43,327 nucleotides of DNA from contig CAMDLH010000032.1 of assembly GCA_945901405.1 (NCBI GenBank), positions 1 through 43,327 on the forward strand. Reading direction: 5' to 3'. Position numbers and translations under genes: made by a program. The notes beneath the pieces are model-generated. The model did no database searches, was not told the origin of the DNA, and saw only the letters and a list, made by a program, of their open reading frames with translations. Origin of the DNA: Bordetella parapertussis. Its GTDB lineage: Bacteria > Pseudomonadota > Gammaproteobacteria > Burkholderiales > SG8-41. Within the stretch, counting starts at the first letter, position 1, and every line of letters begins with the position of its first letter. Below, in pieces: positions 15,329-22,959 of this stretch.

Positions 15329-16669
15329 TTATACAGCGTTCGCTCGTATTGCAGTGAGCGCCGAGCCATTGCCGAAGCCGCGAACCGCATCGAACAAGCC
15401 TCGCGTGCGCGCACCCAGGCGGTCTTCGTTAAGCCCACTGAACTTCGCCCACATATCGTCCCACGTCAGCGGATTGCCGGGGTGCCCTTTCGCCACCGCT
15501 ACTTCCTCGATCAGTATTTCACCATTCGCACGTTCAACCGTAACGCGCGCCGAGGCAAACCCCATGTCGGACGCGGCATGCACATATACCTTGCTTGCAT
15601 ATGCAAGTGCTGCTTCGTCACGCCGCCATGGCTCGCGAAAATCCGCCGCTGACAGCGTGCGCCCGCGCAACGCCAGTGCGATGCAGTATTTCATATCAAA
15701 TTTACCTTCAAGCGGTGTCGCGGGCGCACCGGATTTTTCGCCGGTGACTTGCAGTGCCAATGCGCCGACATCGGCGCGTATCGACTTCACCTCGCCATCA
15801 TTCAGTTGTTTAGCCATTGAGCGCGCGGCATCGATCGCCGGGTGCGTGAGATGGCACGACGCATACGGCTTGAAGCTGTTGTTGAGTATTTCCCAGCCGC
15901 TGAAATCCGCCGGTTGGATACGCGCGGATTTATCCTGCACCACCGCGCCGTCGAGTCCGCCGCCGGGTTCCAGCAAATTCGTTGCCGCGTGAAACCCGCC
16001 CGCCGCAAGCTGCGCCGACAACACGCCATCCATCGCCGCCTTGCCGGCGTGAAACGGTTTGGCCATGGTGCCGAACGACGCGGTGAGTCCTGCCGTTTGC
16101 GTCGCCGCCGCGCCCAGCGCATGCAATGTTTGTTCTTCGTTTAGCTTCAGCAGCGCAGCACTTGCAGCGGCAGCGCCGATGCGTCCGAACACACCCGTAC
16201 TGTGCCAGCCGCGTGCAGTCACCGCCTCGCCCATGCCGTAACCCGCGCGGCAAGCGGTCTCGAAGCCGGTGATGTACGCCGCGAGCATTTCGGATTCGGT
16301 GGCGCCGGTTTCTTCTCCCAGTGCCAACGTCGCGGCCCACACCGGCGCGCTGGTGTGCGTGATAGCCTTCACATAGGTGTCGTCAAAATCCAGGCAATGC
16401 GCCAGCGTGCCGTTGGCGAGCGCGGCAAAGGGTGCGGCCGCATTGCCTTTGCCGAAGATTACGGTGGATTTACCCTGACTCTTCCACCCCGCCGCGGTTT
16501 CGCGCACCACGCGGCCTGCGTCTTCGTCGTGCGCGCCGAGTGCGACGCCCAGCCAATCGGCAAGACACATGCGCGCGGCATCCAGCACCTCCGGCGGCAG
16601 CTCGCGTGTACGCATGCCGGTGATGAAGGCCGCGAGTTTGCGGCCATTGGCGTTTTTGTCAGTGGTCAT
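15329..16669 (-). CDS. MmgE/PrpD family protein (446 aa)
   Basis: This is a homologue of 2-methylcitrate dehydratase (PrpD), MmgE and cis-aconitate decarboxylase. Recognisable segments are ARMCLADWLGVALGA near residue 35-45, ALANGTLAHCLDFDDTY, RGWHSTGVFGRIGAAAA and MAKPFHAGKAAMDG, and the SFKPYASCHLTHPAIDA stretch of the active-site region. Length agrees with the family. The ATG at 16669 (MTTDKNANG) has GAGGATC upstream; the frame to 16729 has no support. Many paralogues exist in Burkholderiales beside Bug receptors, most without known substrates. It heads an operon with the SDR and is divergent from receptor 7. Together with the PrpF-like gene some 3 kb away it hints at methylcitrate-like or aconitate-like chemistry, although PrpC and PrpB are absent. 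Confidence 0.9.
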   Translation of the reverse strand: MTTDKNANGRKLAAFITGMRTRELPPEVLDAARMCLADWLGVALGAHDEDAGRVVRETAAGWKSQGKSTVIFGKGNAAAPFAALANGTLAHCLDFDDTYVKAITHTSAPVWAATLALGEETGATESEMLAAYITGFETACRAGYGMGEAVTARGWHSTGVFGRIGAAAASAALLKLNEEQTLHALGAAATQTAGLTASFGTMAKPFHAGKAAMDGVLSAQLAAGGFHAATNLLEPGGGLDGAVVQDKSARIQPADFSGWEILNNSFKPYASCHLTHPAIDAARSMAKQLNDGEVKSIRADVGALALQVTGEKSGAPATPLEGKFDMKYCIALALRGRTLSAADFREPWRRDEAALAYASKVYVHAASDMGFASARVTVERANGEILIEEVAVAKGHPGNPLTWDDMWAKFSGLNEDRLGARTRGLFDAVRGFGNGSALTAIRANAV

Positions 16670-16798
16670 TTGATCCTCGTTGCGTAATGCGCAGCGCTCA
16701 TCTTGCCGCGTGCCCGCGCTGCTGTCCAATATGAAACAGTGTCGTTCACTATCTGGATGACCGCACCGCTGCGCGTGAGCTGCGGTATCCTACTGCAC

Positions 16799-17761
16799 AT
16801 GCAAAAAATGCTTCTATCCTGCGCTATCGCGCTTTTCATGCCAAGCGTCAGCGCGGCGCAGTCTTACCCGTCGAAAGCCATTCGTTTCGTGGTACCGTTT
16901 CCGCCAGGCGGCCCGCTGGATATCTCTGCGCGCGCCATCGGTCAGAAGTTAACGGAAGTGTGGATGCAGCCGGTCATCATCGACAATCGCCCCGGCGCGG
17001 GCGGCAACATCGGTGCGGATAACGTCGCGAAAAGCGCGCCCGACGGCTACAGCATCCTGATGGGTGCTACGAGCACGCACGCAATCAATCCCAATCTGTA
17101 TGCGAAGATGCCCTACGATGCGCTGCGCGATTTCGCGCCCATCACGCTGGTGACCACGGTGCCCAACGTGCTGGTGGTGCATCCATCGGTGCCGGCGAAA
17201 AATGTGCGCGAGTTGATTGCGCTTGCCAAGGCGCGGCCTAGACAACTTAATTTTGCCTCGGGCAGCACCGGCAGTACCGGCCACCTTGCCGGTGAGCTAT
17301 TCAAGACCATGGCCGGCGTGGATATGGTGCATGTGCCGTACAAGGGTGCCGCGCCCGCGGTCACTGATCTCATCGCCGGGCATGTGTCGCTGATGTTCGA
17401 CAATCTCGCCTCCGCGCTGCCGCAGATCAAGAGCGGCCGCACACGCGCGCTGGCCGTCACCACGCTTGCGCGCTCGGCGAACGTGCCCGAGATACCCACC
17501 ATCGACGAATCCGGCCTAAAAGGTTTTGACCTCACCACCTGGTTCGGCGTATTCGCCCCCGCGGGCGTGCCGCCCACGACGCTCGGCGCGCTGCATCGCG
17601 AAATCACCCGCGCGCTCGATTCCGCTGATTTGCGCAGCCGCCTCGCGGCCATCGGCGCGCTACCCACGCCCAACACGCCCGAGGCATTCGCCGCGTTCAT
17701 CAGGGTGGAGCACGCCAAGTACGCAAGAGTCATCAAGGCATCCGGCGCGCGTGCGGATTGA
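16799..17761 (+). CDS. Bug/TctC-family periplasmic receptor 7 (320 aa)
   Basis: This is a canonical receptor with motifs YPSKAIRFVVPFPPGGPLD, DNRPGAGG, APDGYSIL, VHVPYKGAAPAVTDL and VPEIPTIDESGLKGFDL. The leader MQKMLLSCAIALFMPSVSA starts at the ATG at 16799, which has no strong ribosome site. An in-frame GTG at 16775 is possible, and the frame reaches 16703. It is divergent from the MmgE/PrpD gene and probably belongs to the same catabolic unit. The downstream zinc peptidase follows after 33 bp but has its own ribosome site (AAGGAG) and an unrelated function. Confidence 0.92.
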   Translation: MQKMLLSCAIALFMPSVSAAQSYPSKAIRFVVPFPPGGPLDISARAIGQKLTEVWMQPVIIDNRPGAGGNIGADNVAKSAPDGYSILMGATSTHAINPNLYAKMPYDALRDFAPITLVTTVPNVLVVHPSVPAKNVRELIALAKARPRQLNFASGSTGSTGHLAGELFKTMAGVDMVHVPYKGAAPAVTDLIAGHVSLMFDNLASALPQIKSGRTRALAVTTLARSANVPEIPTIDESGLKGFDLTTWFGVFAPAGVPPTTLGALHREITRALDSADLRSRLAAIGALPTPNTPEAFAAFIRVEHAKYARVIKASGARAD

Positions 17762-17794
17762 CACGCAACGAGAATAATTTTTAAGGAGCACATT

Positions 17795-18691
17795 ATGCGT
17801 ACAGAAGGCGGACGGGAAAGCGATAACGTCGAGGACAGGCGCGGCGAATCCGGCGGAGGCGGAGGCGGTGGTGGCGGACGCGGGCTGGCGGGCGGCGGCA
17901 TCGGCGTGGTGGTGATCGCCTTGATGGCGATGTTTTTTGGTGTCGATCCATCGATGGTGCTGGGCTTGCTTGGTGGCGGTAGCGGTGGCGGACAAAGCCC
18001 CACTGCGCAAGTTTCGCAGCAAGCGCCCGCGCAGCGCCCGCCGGCGCAAGACGCGCAAGCGAAGTTTGTCTCCATCGTGCTCGCCGACACCGAGGACACC
18101 TGGAACGTGTTGTTCAAGCAAAGCGGCTCGAAGTATCAGGAACCCAAGCTGGTGTTGTTTCGCGGCTCGGTGCAGTCGGCGTGCGGCCATGCGAAAGCCG
18201 CGATGGGGCCGTTTTATTGCCCCGGCGACCACAAGGTTTACATCGATCTGTCGTTCTTCGATGATCTGCAAAAGCGCTTCAAGGCGCCGGGCGACTTCGC
18301 GCAGGCATATGTGGTGGCGCACGAGATCGGCCACCACGTGCAGAATCTGCTCGGCATTTCCGACAAGGTGCATCAGGCGCGCCAGCGTGTGTCCGAAGCC
18401 GAATACAACAAATTGTCGGTGCGCCTTGAGTTACAGGCCGATTGCCTCGCGGGCATCTGGGCGCATCACGCAAACCGTACACGCAAAATTCTCGAATCCG
18501 GCGACATCGAGGAAGCCATGGCCGCCGCCACCGCCATCGGCGACGACCGTTTGCAGATGCAAGCACGCGGCTTCGTCACGCCGGAATCATTCAGCCACGG
18601 TACCTCGGCGCAACGCGTGCGCTGGTTCCGCCGCGGGCTCGAATCAGGCCAGGTCGCGCAGTGCAATACGTTTCAGGCGCGCGAGTTGTAG
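17795..18691 (+). CDS. ypfJ: YpfJ-type neutral zinc metallopeptidase (298 aa)
   Basis: This is a membrane-anchored putative zinc peptidase of the YpfJ/KPN_02809 family. Its layout is a charged N-terminus beginning [16 protein letters not shown], a glycine-rich stretch, and one transmembrane segment ([16 protein letters not shown], about residues 35-52). A low-complexity Gln/Pro/Ala linker follows to about residue 85, and then the catalytic domain. Zinc ligands are in [13 protein letters not shown] (about residues 171-183), with a third ligand or structural glutamate in [12 protein letters not shown]. The start ATG has AAGGAG upstream. The stop codon abuts the stop of the convergent cytochrome gene without spacing. 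The cellular substrate of this family is not known. Confidence 0.9.
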   Translation: MRTEGGRESDNVEDRRGESGGGGGGGGGRGLAGGGIGVVVIALMAMFFGVDPSMVLGLLGGGSGGGQSPTAQVSQQAPAQRPPAQDAQAKFVSIVLADTEDTWNVLFKQSGSKYQEPKLVLFRGSVQSACGHAKAAMGPFYCPGDHKVYIDLSFFDDLQKRFKAPGDFAQAYVVAHEIGHHVQNLLGISDKVHQARQRVSEAEYNKLSVRLELQADCLAGIWAHHANRTRKILESGDIEEAMAAATAIGDDRLQMQARGFVTPESFSHGTSAQRVRWFRRGLESGQVAQCNTFQAREL

Positions 18692-19276
18692 TTACTTTTG
18701 CTGCAATATCCAGCCGACGAGCTGCGCCACGTCGGCGTCGGACAGGCTGGCATTCGGCGGCATGGGTACCGCGCCCCACACACCCGCGCCGCCTGCCTTT
18801 ATTTTTTTCGCTAGCACGCCAGTAGCGTTTCCGTCGGCGGCATATCTCGCAGCCACTTCGGTGAAAGACGGCCCAACCAGGCGCTTGTCACGCTGATGGC
18901 AGGCGGTGCATGCGTTCGCGGCCAGCAGGCGCGACACCGCGTCGCCGGATTCGGCGGGCGCGGAAGCCTCAGCCGCCAGAGGGGCGCTGTCGCGGTTGTA
19001 GTATGTCGCGAGGTATTCGAGTATCGGCGGAATTTCCTCGGGCTTGATCGGCGCGCCGCGCTCGATCATGTTCTTGATGTTGAATTCCCACTCGCCGCGC
19101 GAAAGCTTGGTGCGCGTGATGTGCTGTGCATCGTGACACAGCACGCATTTTTCCGTGGTGATTTCAACACCCTTGCCCGGCATCAAGGTGCGCGGCGGTT
19201 CGGCGTCCTGCGCCAGCGTCAACGGAATGCCGGCGGCGATCAGCACTGCGGCGCATGCCGTCAAGAACGCACGCAT
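18692..19276 (-). CDS. Diheme cytochrome c, partner of the molybdoenzyme (194 aa)
   Basis: This is a secreted cytochrome c with two haem-binding motifs, CVLCH and CTACH. It has a signal peptide (MRAFLTACAAVLIAAGIPLTLA, mature from QDAEPP). The second domain carries GPSFTEVAARY and the methionine-ligand region VPMPPNASLSDADV. The ATG overlaps the stop of the molybdoenzyme gene by one base (TGATG), so the two are translationally coupled, and the cytochrome should take electrons from that enzyme in the periplasm. The frame open to 19444 is only the antisense of the upstream gene's end. The combination resembles SorAB/SoxCD-type sulfite or sulfur dehydrogenases; one subunit carrying two haems recalls SoxD. 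Confidence 0.88.
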   Translation of the reverse strand: MRAFLTACAAVLIAAGIPLTLAQDAEPPRTLMPGKGVEITTEKCVLCHDAQHITRTKLSRGEWEFNIKNMIERGAPIKPEEIPPILEYLATYYNRDSAPLAAEASAPAESGDAVSRLLAANACTACHQRDKRLVGPSFTEVAARYAADGNATGVLAKKIKAGGAGVWGAVPMPPNASLSDADVAQLVGWILQQK

Positions 19277-20514
19277 CACGCCTCGACCATGAAACCCACG
19301 CGGTGAATGCTGTTCCAGTAATAGCCCAGCGGGTTCCAGGTGGCGGTTATCGGCTGCACATTGCCGCGGTCGTCGGCCGCGCGCGCTAGCACGGTGACGA
19401 ACCCGCCGCGTTTGGGCCAGTACTCGTGGCTGAAGATACGCCACGCATATTTATCGGCGCCGCTGTTGATCGCGGCGCGCTGCCAGCTCACGCCTTCGTC
19501 GTATGAAACATCCACCCGGTCGATGACGCCCTCGCCCACCCACGCGCGGCCCTCGATCAACACCGGCTGGCCCACCTTGAACGCGGTATTCGGCGCGGGG
19601 TGCGTGATCATCGATTTCACCGGCCAGGCTTCAGTGACCAGCGCATTGGGCGGCATTTTTTCGCCGGGTTTCACCGGCGTGCGCGGTATGCGGTAACTGC
19701 TGTCCATGTACGTGCCCTTGAACGGCGCGTCGAGCACGCTCAGCGTGTGCAGCCACTTGGTCGATGCGGAGCCGGCCCAGCCCGGCACGAGCAAACGCAG
19801 AGGATAGCCGTGAATTTTCGGCAGCGGGCCATCATTCATGCCGAGCACCACCAGCGTGTGCTCTTCCATCGCCTTCGACATGGGTATCGAACGAATCACC
19901 GGCGCCACGGTGGCGATCACACCAAAGTCGCCGCCCTGCCCCGCTACATGCGCCGCACCAGCCTTCACGCCCGCGGCTTGCAGCACATCGCGCAGCCGCA
20001 CGCCGTTCCACACCGGGCAACCCATGCCGCCGGTCACCGGCCATGGCGTGCCGCTGGGCCGCGGCACAAACCCGGTGCGCCCGGAGCCCGCGCATTCCAG
20101 CATGGCTTGCGTGCGCACTTGCCGAAAATTCTTCTTAAGCTCGTCTATCGAGAAGCTCACTTCACGATCCACCAGCCCCTCGATCGTCAGGCGATGTTTT
20201 GACGCGTCGATATCCGGCGTCAACAAATTGTTGCGCACGAACATGCGGTCGTTCGGCGTAGCCGCGAAGTGATGAAACTCGGCGGTCACGCTGGCGGTCA
20301 GCGGGCGGTCCGAATGCGGCTGCATGCCGGAGAATTTTTCGCTCATCACCGCGCTATTGGGTATAGCCCCCGCCGCATCGGGTGGCGCCGTTTGCGCGAA
20401 CACGACGTGCGGATTAGTCACCGAAGCGAGCATTGCACCGGCGCCTGCAACCCGTTCCAGAAATTGACGGCGCGCGGCTGTATTCACGACTTCTTCCACA
20501 GTAGGTTTACTCAT
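19276..20514 (-). CDS. Sulfite oxidase-family molybdopterin enzyme, SoxC/SorA-like (412 aa)
   Basis: This is a periplasmic molybdenum-cofactor enzyme of the sulfite oxidase family. The N-terminus has a twin-arginine signal (AARRQFLERVAGAGAML, RR at 15-16), as expected for export with the cofactor inserted. The molybdenum ligand is Cys141 in AMLECAGSGR, and HGYPLRLLVPGWAG is the conserved cofactor-domain segment. The C-terminal dimerisation domain follows (GRAWVGEGVIDRVDVSYDEGVSWQRA). It oxidises sulfite or a related sulfur compound by family expectation and passes electrons to the diheme cytochrome encoded next with TGATG overlap. None of soxXYZAB is visible, so it more likely works as a stand-alone sulfite dehydrogenase. 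It follows the glutamate-synthase-like gene by 41 bp on the same strand. Confidence 0.9.
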   Translation of the reverse strand: MSKPTVEEVVNTAARRQFLERVAGAGAMLASVTNPHVVFAQTAPPDAAGAIPNSAVMSEKFSGMQPHSDRPLTASVTAEFHHFAATPNDRMFVRNNLLTPDIDASKHRLTIEGLVDREVSFSIDELKKNFRQVRTQAMLECAGSGRTGFVPRPSGTPWPVTGGMGCPVWNGVRLRDVLQAAGVKAGAAHVAGQGGDFGVIATVAPVIRSIPMSKAMEEHTLVVLGMNDGPLPKIHGYPLRLLVPGWAGSASTKWLHTLSVLDAPFKGTYMDSSYRIPRTPVKPGEKMPPNALVTEAWPVKSMITHPAPNTAFKVGQPVLIEGRAWVGEGVIDRVDVSYDEGVSWQRAAINSGADKYAWRIFSHEYWPKRGGFVTVLARAADDRGNVQPITATWNPLGYYWNSIHRVGFMVEA

Positions 20515-20529
20515 GACGCCTCTTGAAAT

Positions 20530-20551
20530 AGTTGTTAATTATCAATTACTT
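20530..20551 (-). repeat. Recurrent AT-rich 22-mer, copy 4
   Basis: On the minus strand this reads GTAAGTAATTGATAATTAAC. It lies in the 41-bp gap between two genes of a minus-strand operon. Confidence 0.55.
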
Positions 20552-20555
20552 ACAG

Positions 20556-22064
20556 TCATGCAGCCGTGCGCACCGGCCCGCGCGAGCCTATCGCCGGATA
20601 CGGGTGCAGCATGTTCAGCGCGATGCTCTGGCCGGCCGTTTGCACGATGCGCACATGCTCGCGCTTGAATTCGCGCGCGTGTTGCAGGCCGCACGAGTGC
20701 GCGATCATGTCGATTTCCTTGTTCATGTTCGTCGCGTAGTTCGCCACGCGCAGAAATTTCTCTTCGACCACGAGGCCGCGCTGCAAACGCTTGTTGTGCG
20801 TGGTTACCCCCGTCGGACACGTATTCTGATGGCAACGCAGCGCCTGGATGCAGCCCAGCGCAAACATGAAGCCGCGCGCGGTATTGATGTAATCCGCGCC
20901 CACGCACAGCGCCCAAGCCGCATTTGCGGACGTGACCAGCTTGCCCGCCGCGATCACGCGGATGCGGCCCTTCAGATCGCTTTGAATCAAACTATCGACC
21001 ACGCGCGGCAGCGCTTCGGCGATCGGCAATGCCATGTGATCCATCAGCGTCTGGGGTGCTGCGCCACTGCCGCCCTCGGAGCCGTCAATCGCCAGGAAAT
21101 CCGGCGCGTATTCGCGGCCGCGGCGCAGAATGGCTTCGCATAACTCGTTGGTAAATTCCCAGCCGCCGATCGCGGTTTTCACCCCCACCGGCCGGCCGGT
21201 GAGCTCGCGCATATAGGCGATCTTGTCGAGCAGTTGGTCCACGTTGGCGATATCGCGATGGCGGTTGGGGCTGATTGAATCCTGCCCCACGGGGATGCCG
21301 CGCACGCGCGCGATTTCCTCGGTGACTTTCGCGCCCGGCAACACGCCGCCCTTGCCCGGCTTCGCGCCCTGTGAAAGCTTGATCTCGAACGCCTTCACCA
21401 CCTTGGCGAGTTCCTTTACTTTCTCCGGCGACAGATTGCCCTCGGCATCGCGCATGCCGTACTTGGCGGTGCCCATCTGCATGATGATGTCGCAGCCGCC
21501 TTCGAGGTGAAACGGCGACAGGCCGCCCTCGCCGGTGTCCATCCAGCAGCCCGCTTGCGCCGCGCCGCGCGACAGCGCGCGCACCGCCGGCTCGGAGATC
21601 GCGCCGAAACTCATGCCACTGACGTTGACGATTGATTTCGCCTCGAACGGAAACTTGCAATAGCCCTCGCCCATGGTCAGCGGCGGGGTGGGTAAATGGT
21701 CTTCTTCAAGTATCGGGTATGGGTGATTCACGAACAATATTGAACCTGGTGCGCGCTGATCGTTGGTGGAGCCGAACGCGATGATGCCGCCCTCGCCCTT
21801 GGCCTCCTTGTAGACCCAACCGCGCGTGGCGCGATTGAAGGGCATTTCATCGCGGTCGCCGGCGAAAAAATATTGCCTGAAATACTCACCGAGATCCTCG
21901 AAGAAATACCGCAGCCGCCCGATCAACGGATAATTACGCAGCACCGTGTGCTTCTTTTGCGTGACATCCTGAATAATCGCGACAATCAGCCACGCAATAA
22001 TTCCAAAAGCGAGCAATGTGCCCAGTCCGTATGAAACCACGCTCACCATGCTTTCCATTCCCAT
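20556..22064 (-). CDS. Membrane-anchored FMN-binding glutamate synthase-family protein (502 aa)
   Basis: This is a homologue of the central FMN/synthase domain of glutamate synthase (GltB family) without the glutaminase domain. One N-terminal transmembrane helix (YGLGTLLAFGIIAWLIVAII, residues about 12-31) is followed by the alpha/beta barrel. Its segments are VNVSGMSFGAISEPAVRALS, the phosphate/FMN segments GVKTAIGG and AIDGSEGGSGAAP, and the cysteine-rich cluster-like region CIQALRCHQNTCPTG, which in glutamate synthase binds a 3Fe-4S cluster. It is divergent from nadC (61 bp) and followed by the molybdoenzyme on the same strand. Stand-alone members of this group have no settled physiological role. 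Methylamine-glutamate synthase-like or other amide transfers are possible but unproven. Confidence 0.88.
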   Translation of the reverse strand: MGMESMVSVVSYGLGTLLAFGIIAWLIVAIIQDVTQKKHTVLRNYPLIGRLRYFFEDLGEYFRQYFFAGDRDEMPFNRATRGWVYKEAKGEGGIIAFGSTNDQRAPGSILFVNHPYPILEEDHLPTPPLTMGEGYCKFPFEAKSIVNVSGMSFGAISEPAVRALSRGAAQAGCWMDTGEGGLSPFHLEGGCDIIMQMGTAKYGMRDAEGNLSPEKVKELAKVVKAFEIKLSQGAKPGKGGVLPGAKVTEEIARVRGIPVGQDSISPNRHRDIANVDQLLDKIAYMRELTGRPVGVKTAIGGWEFTNELCEAILRRGREYAPDFLAIDGSEGGSGAAPQTLMDHMALPIAEALPRVVDSLIQSDLKGRIRVIAAGKLVTSANAAWALCVGADYINTARGFMFALGCIQALRCHQNTCPTGVTTHNKRLQRGLVVEEKFLRVANYATNMNKEIDMIAHSCGLQHAREFKREHVRIVQTAGQSIALNMLHPYPAIGSRGPVRTAA

Positions 22065-22125
22065 TGCGTTCTCCCCAAGGCTGATATGGCTGATAAAATC
22101 AGCCAGCTAAATATAGAGCAAAATC

Positions 22126-22959
22126 ATGAGTCTGGCATCCGAAATCGAACGCAACGTAGCCGCCGCGCTGGCCGAGGACGTGGGCAGCGGCGATTGGACC
22201 GCCCGGCTGACGCCGCAAGACGCCCGCGCGCGCGCCACCGTCATCAGCCGCGCGCAAGCCGTGATCGCGGGCCGCCCATGGTTTGACGCGGTGTTTCAAA
22301 AACTCGACGCCGCGGTAAAAATCACCTGGCACGTGGACGAAGGTGCCGAGGCCGCGCCCAGTACGCGCCTGTGCACGCTTGAAGGCAACGCGCGCGCGCT
22401 GCTCACCGGCGAGCGCACCGCGCTCAATTTCCTGCAAACCCTGACGGCGGTGGCCACCACGACCCAGCACCACGTGCGCGCGGCGGCGGGCAACAAGGCC
22501 GTGATCATCGACACTCGCAAGACGCTGCCGGGGCTGCGCGTGGCGCAAAAATACGCGGTCAAAATGGGCGGCGGCGGCAATCACCGCATGGGGCTGTTTG
22601 ACGCGATGCTGATCAAGGAAAACCACATCGCCGCGGCGGGCGGCATCACCGCCGCGCTCACCGAGGCGCGCCGCATCGCGCCGCCGCAAGTGTGGATACA
22701 GATCGAGGTCGAAACGCTGGATCAGTTGCGCGAAGCGCTGGCGGCGGGCGCCACCATGATCTTGCTCGATAACATGACAACCGCGCAGATGTGCGAGGCG
22801 GTCAATATCGCCGCTGGCCGCGCCAAGCTTGAAGCCTCCGGCGGCATCACGCTGGAAAACCTGCGTGCCATCGCCGAAACCGGGGTTGATCGCATTTCCA
22901 TCGGCGCGCTGACCAAGGATGTGAAGGCAGCCGACCTGTCGATGCGTTTTGAGGCTTGA
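22126..22959 (+). CDS. nadC: Quinolinate phosphoribosyltransferase (277 aa)
   Basis: NadC makes nicotinate mononucleotide from quinolinate and phosphoribosyl pyrophosphate, the last committed step of de novo NAD synthesis in the cytosol. The family signature is complete: AEDVGSGDWT, NFLQTLTAVATTT, the DTRKTLPGLRVAQKYAV stretch, GGGGNHRMGLFDAMLIKENH, LLDNM near residue 210, and the C-terminal EASGGITLENL plus GVDRISIGALTKD. Length is normal. The ATG at 22126 opens with MSLASEIERNVAAALAED, typical for the family. nadA and nadB are not beside it. Its stop abuts the stop of the convergent histidine kinase gene. Confidence 0.96.
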   Translation: MSLASEIERNVAAALAEDVGSGDWTARLTPQDARARATVISRAQAVIAGRPWFDAVFQKLDAAVKITWHVDEGAEAAPSTRLCTLEGNARALLTGERTALNFLQTLTAVATTTQHHVRAAAGNKAVIIDTRKTLPGLRVAQKYAVKMGGGGNHRMGLFDAMLIKENHIAAAGGITAALTEARRIAPPQVWIQIEVETLDQLREALAAGATMILLDNMTTAQMCEAVNIAAGRAKLEASGGITLENLRAIAETGVDRISIGALTKDVKAADLSMRFEA

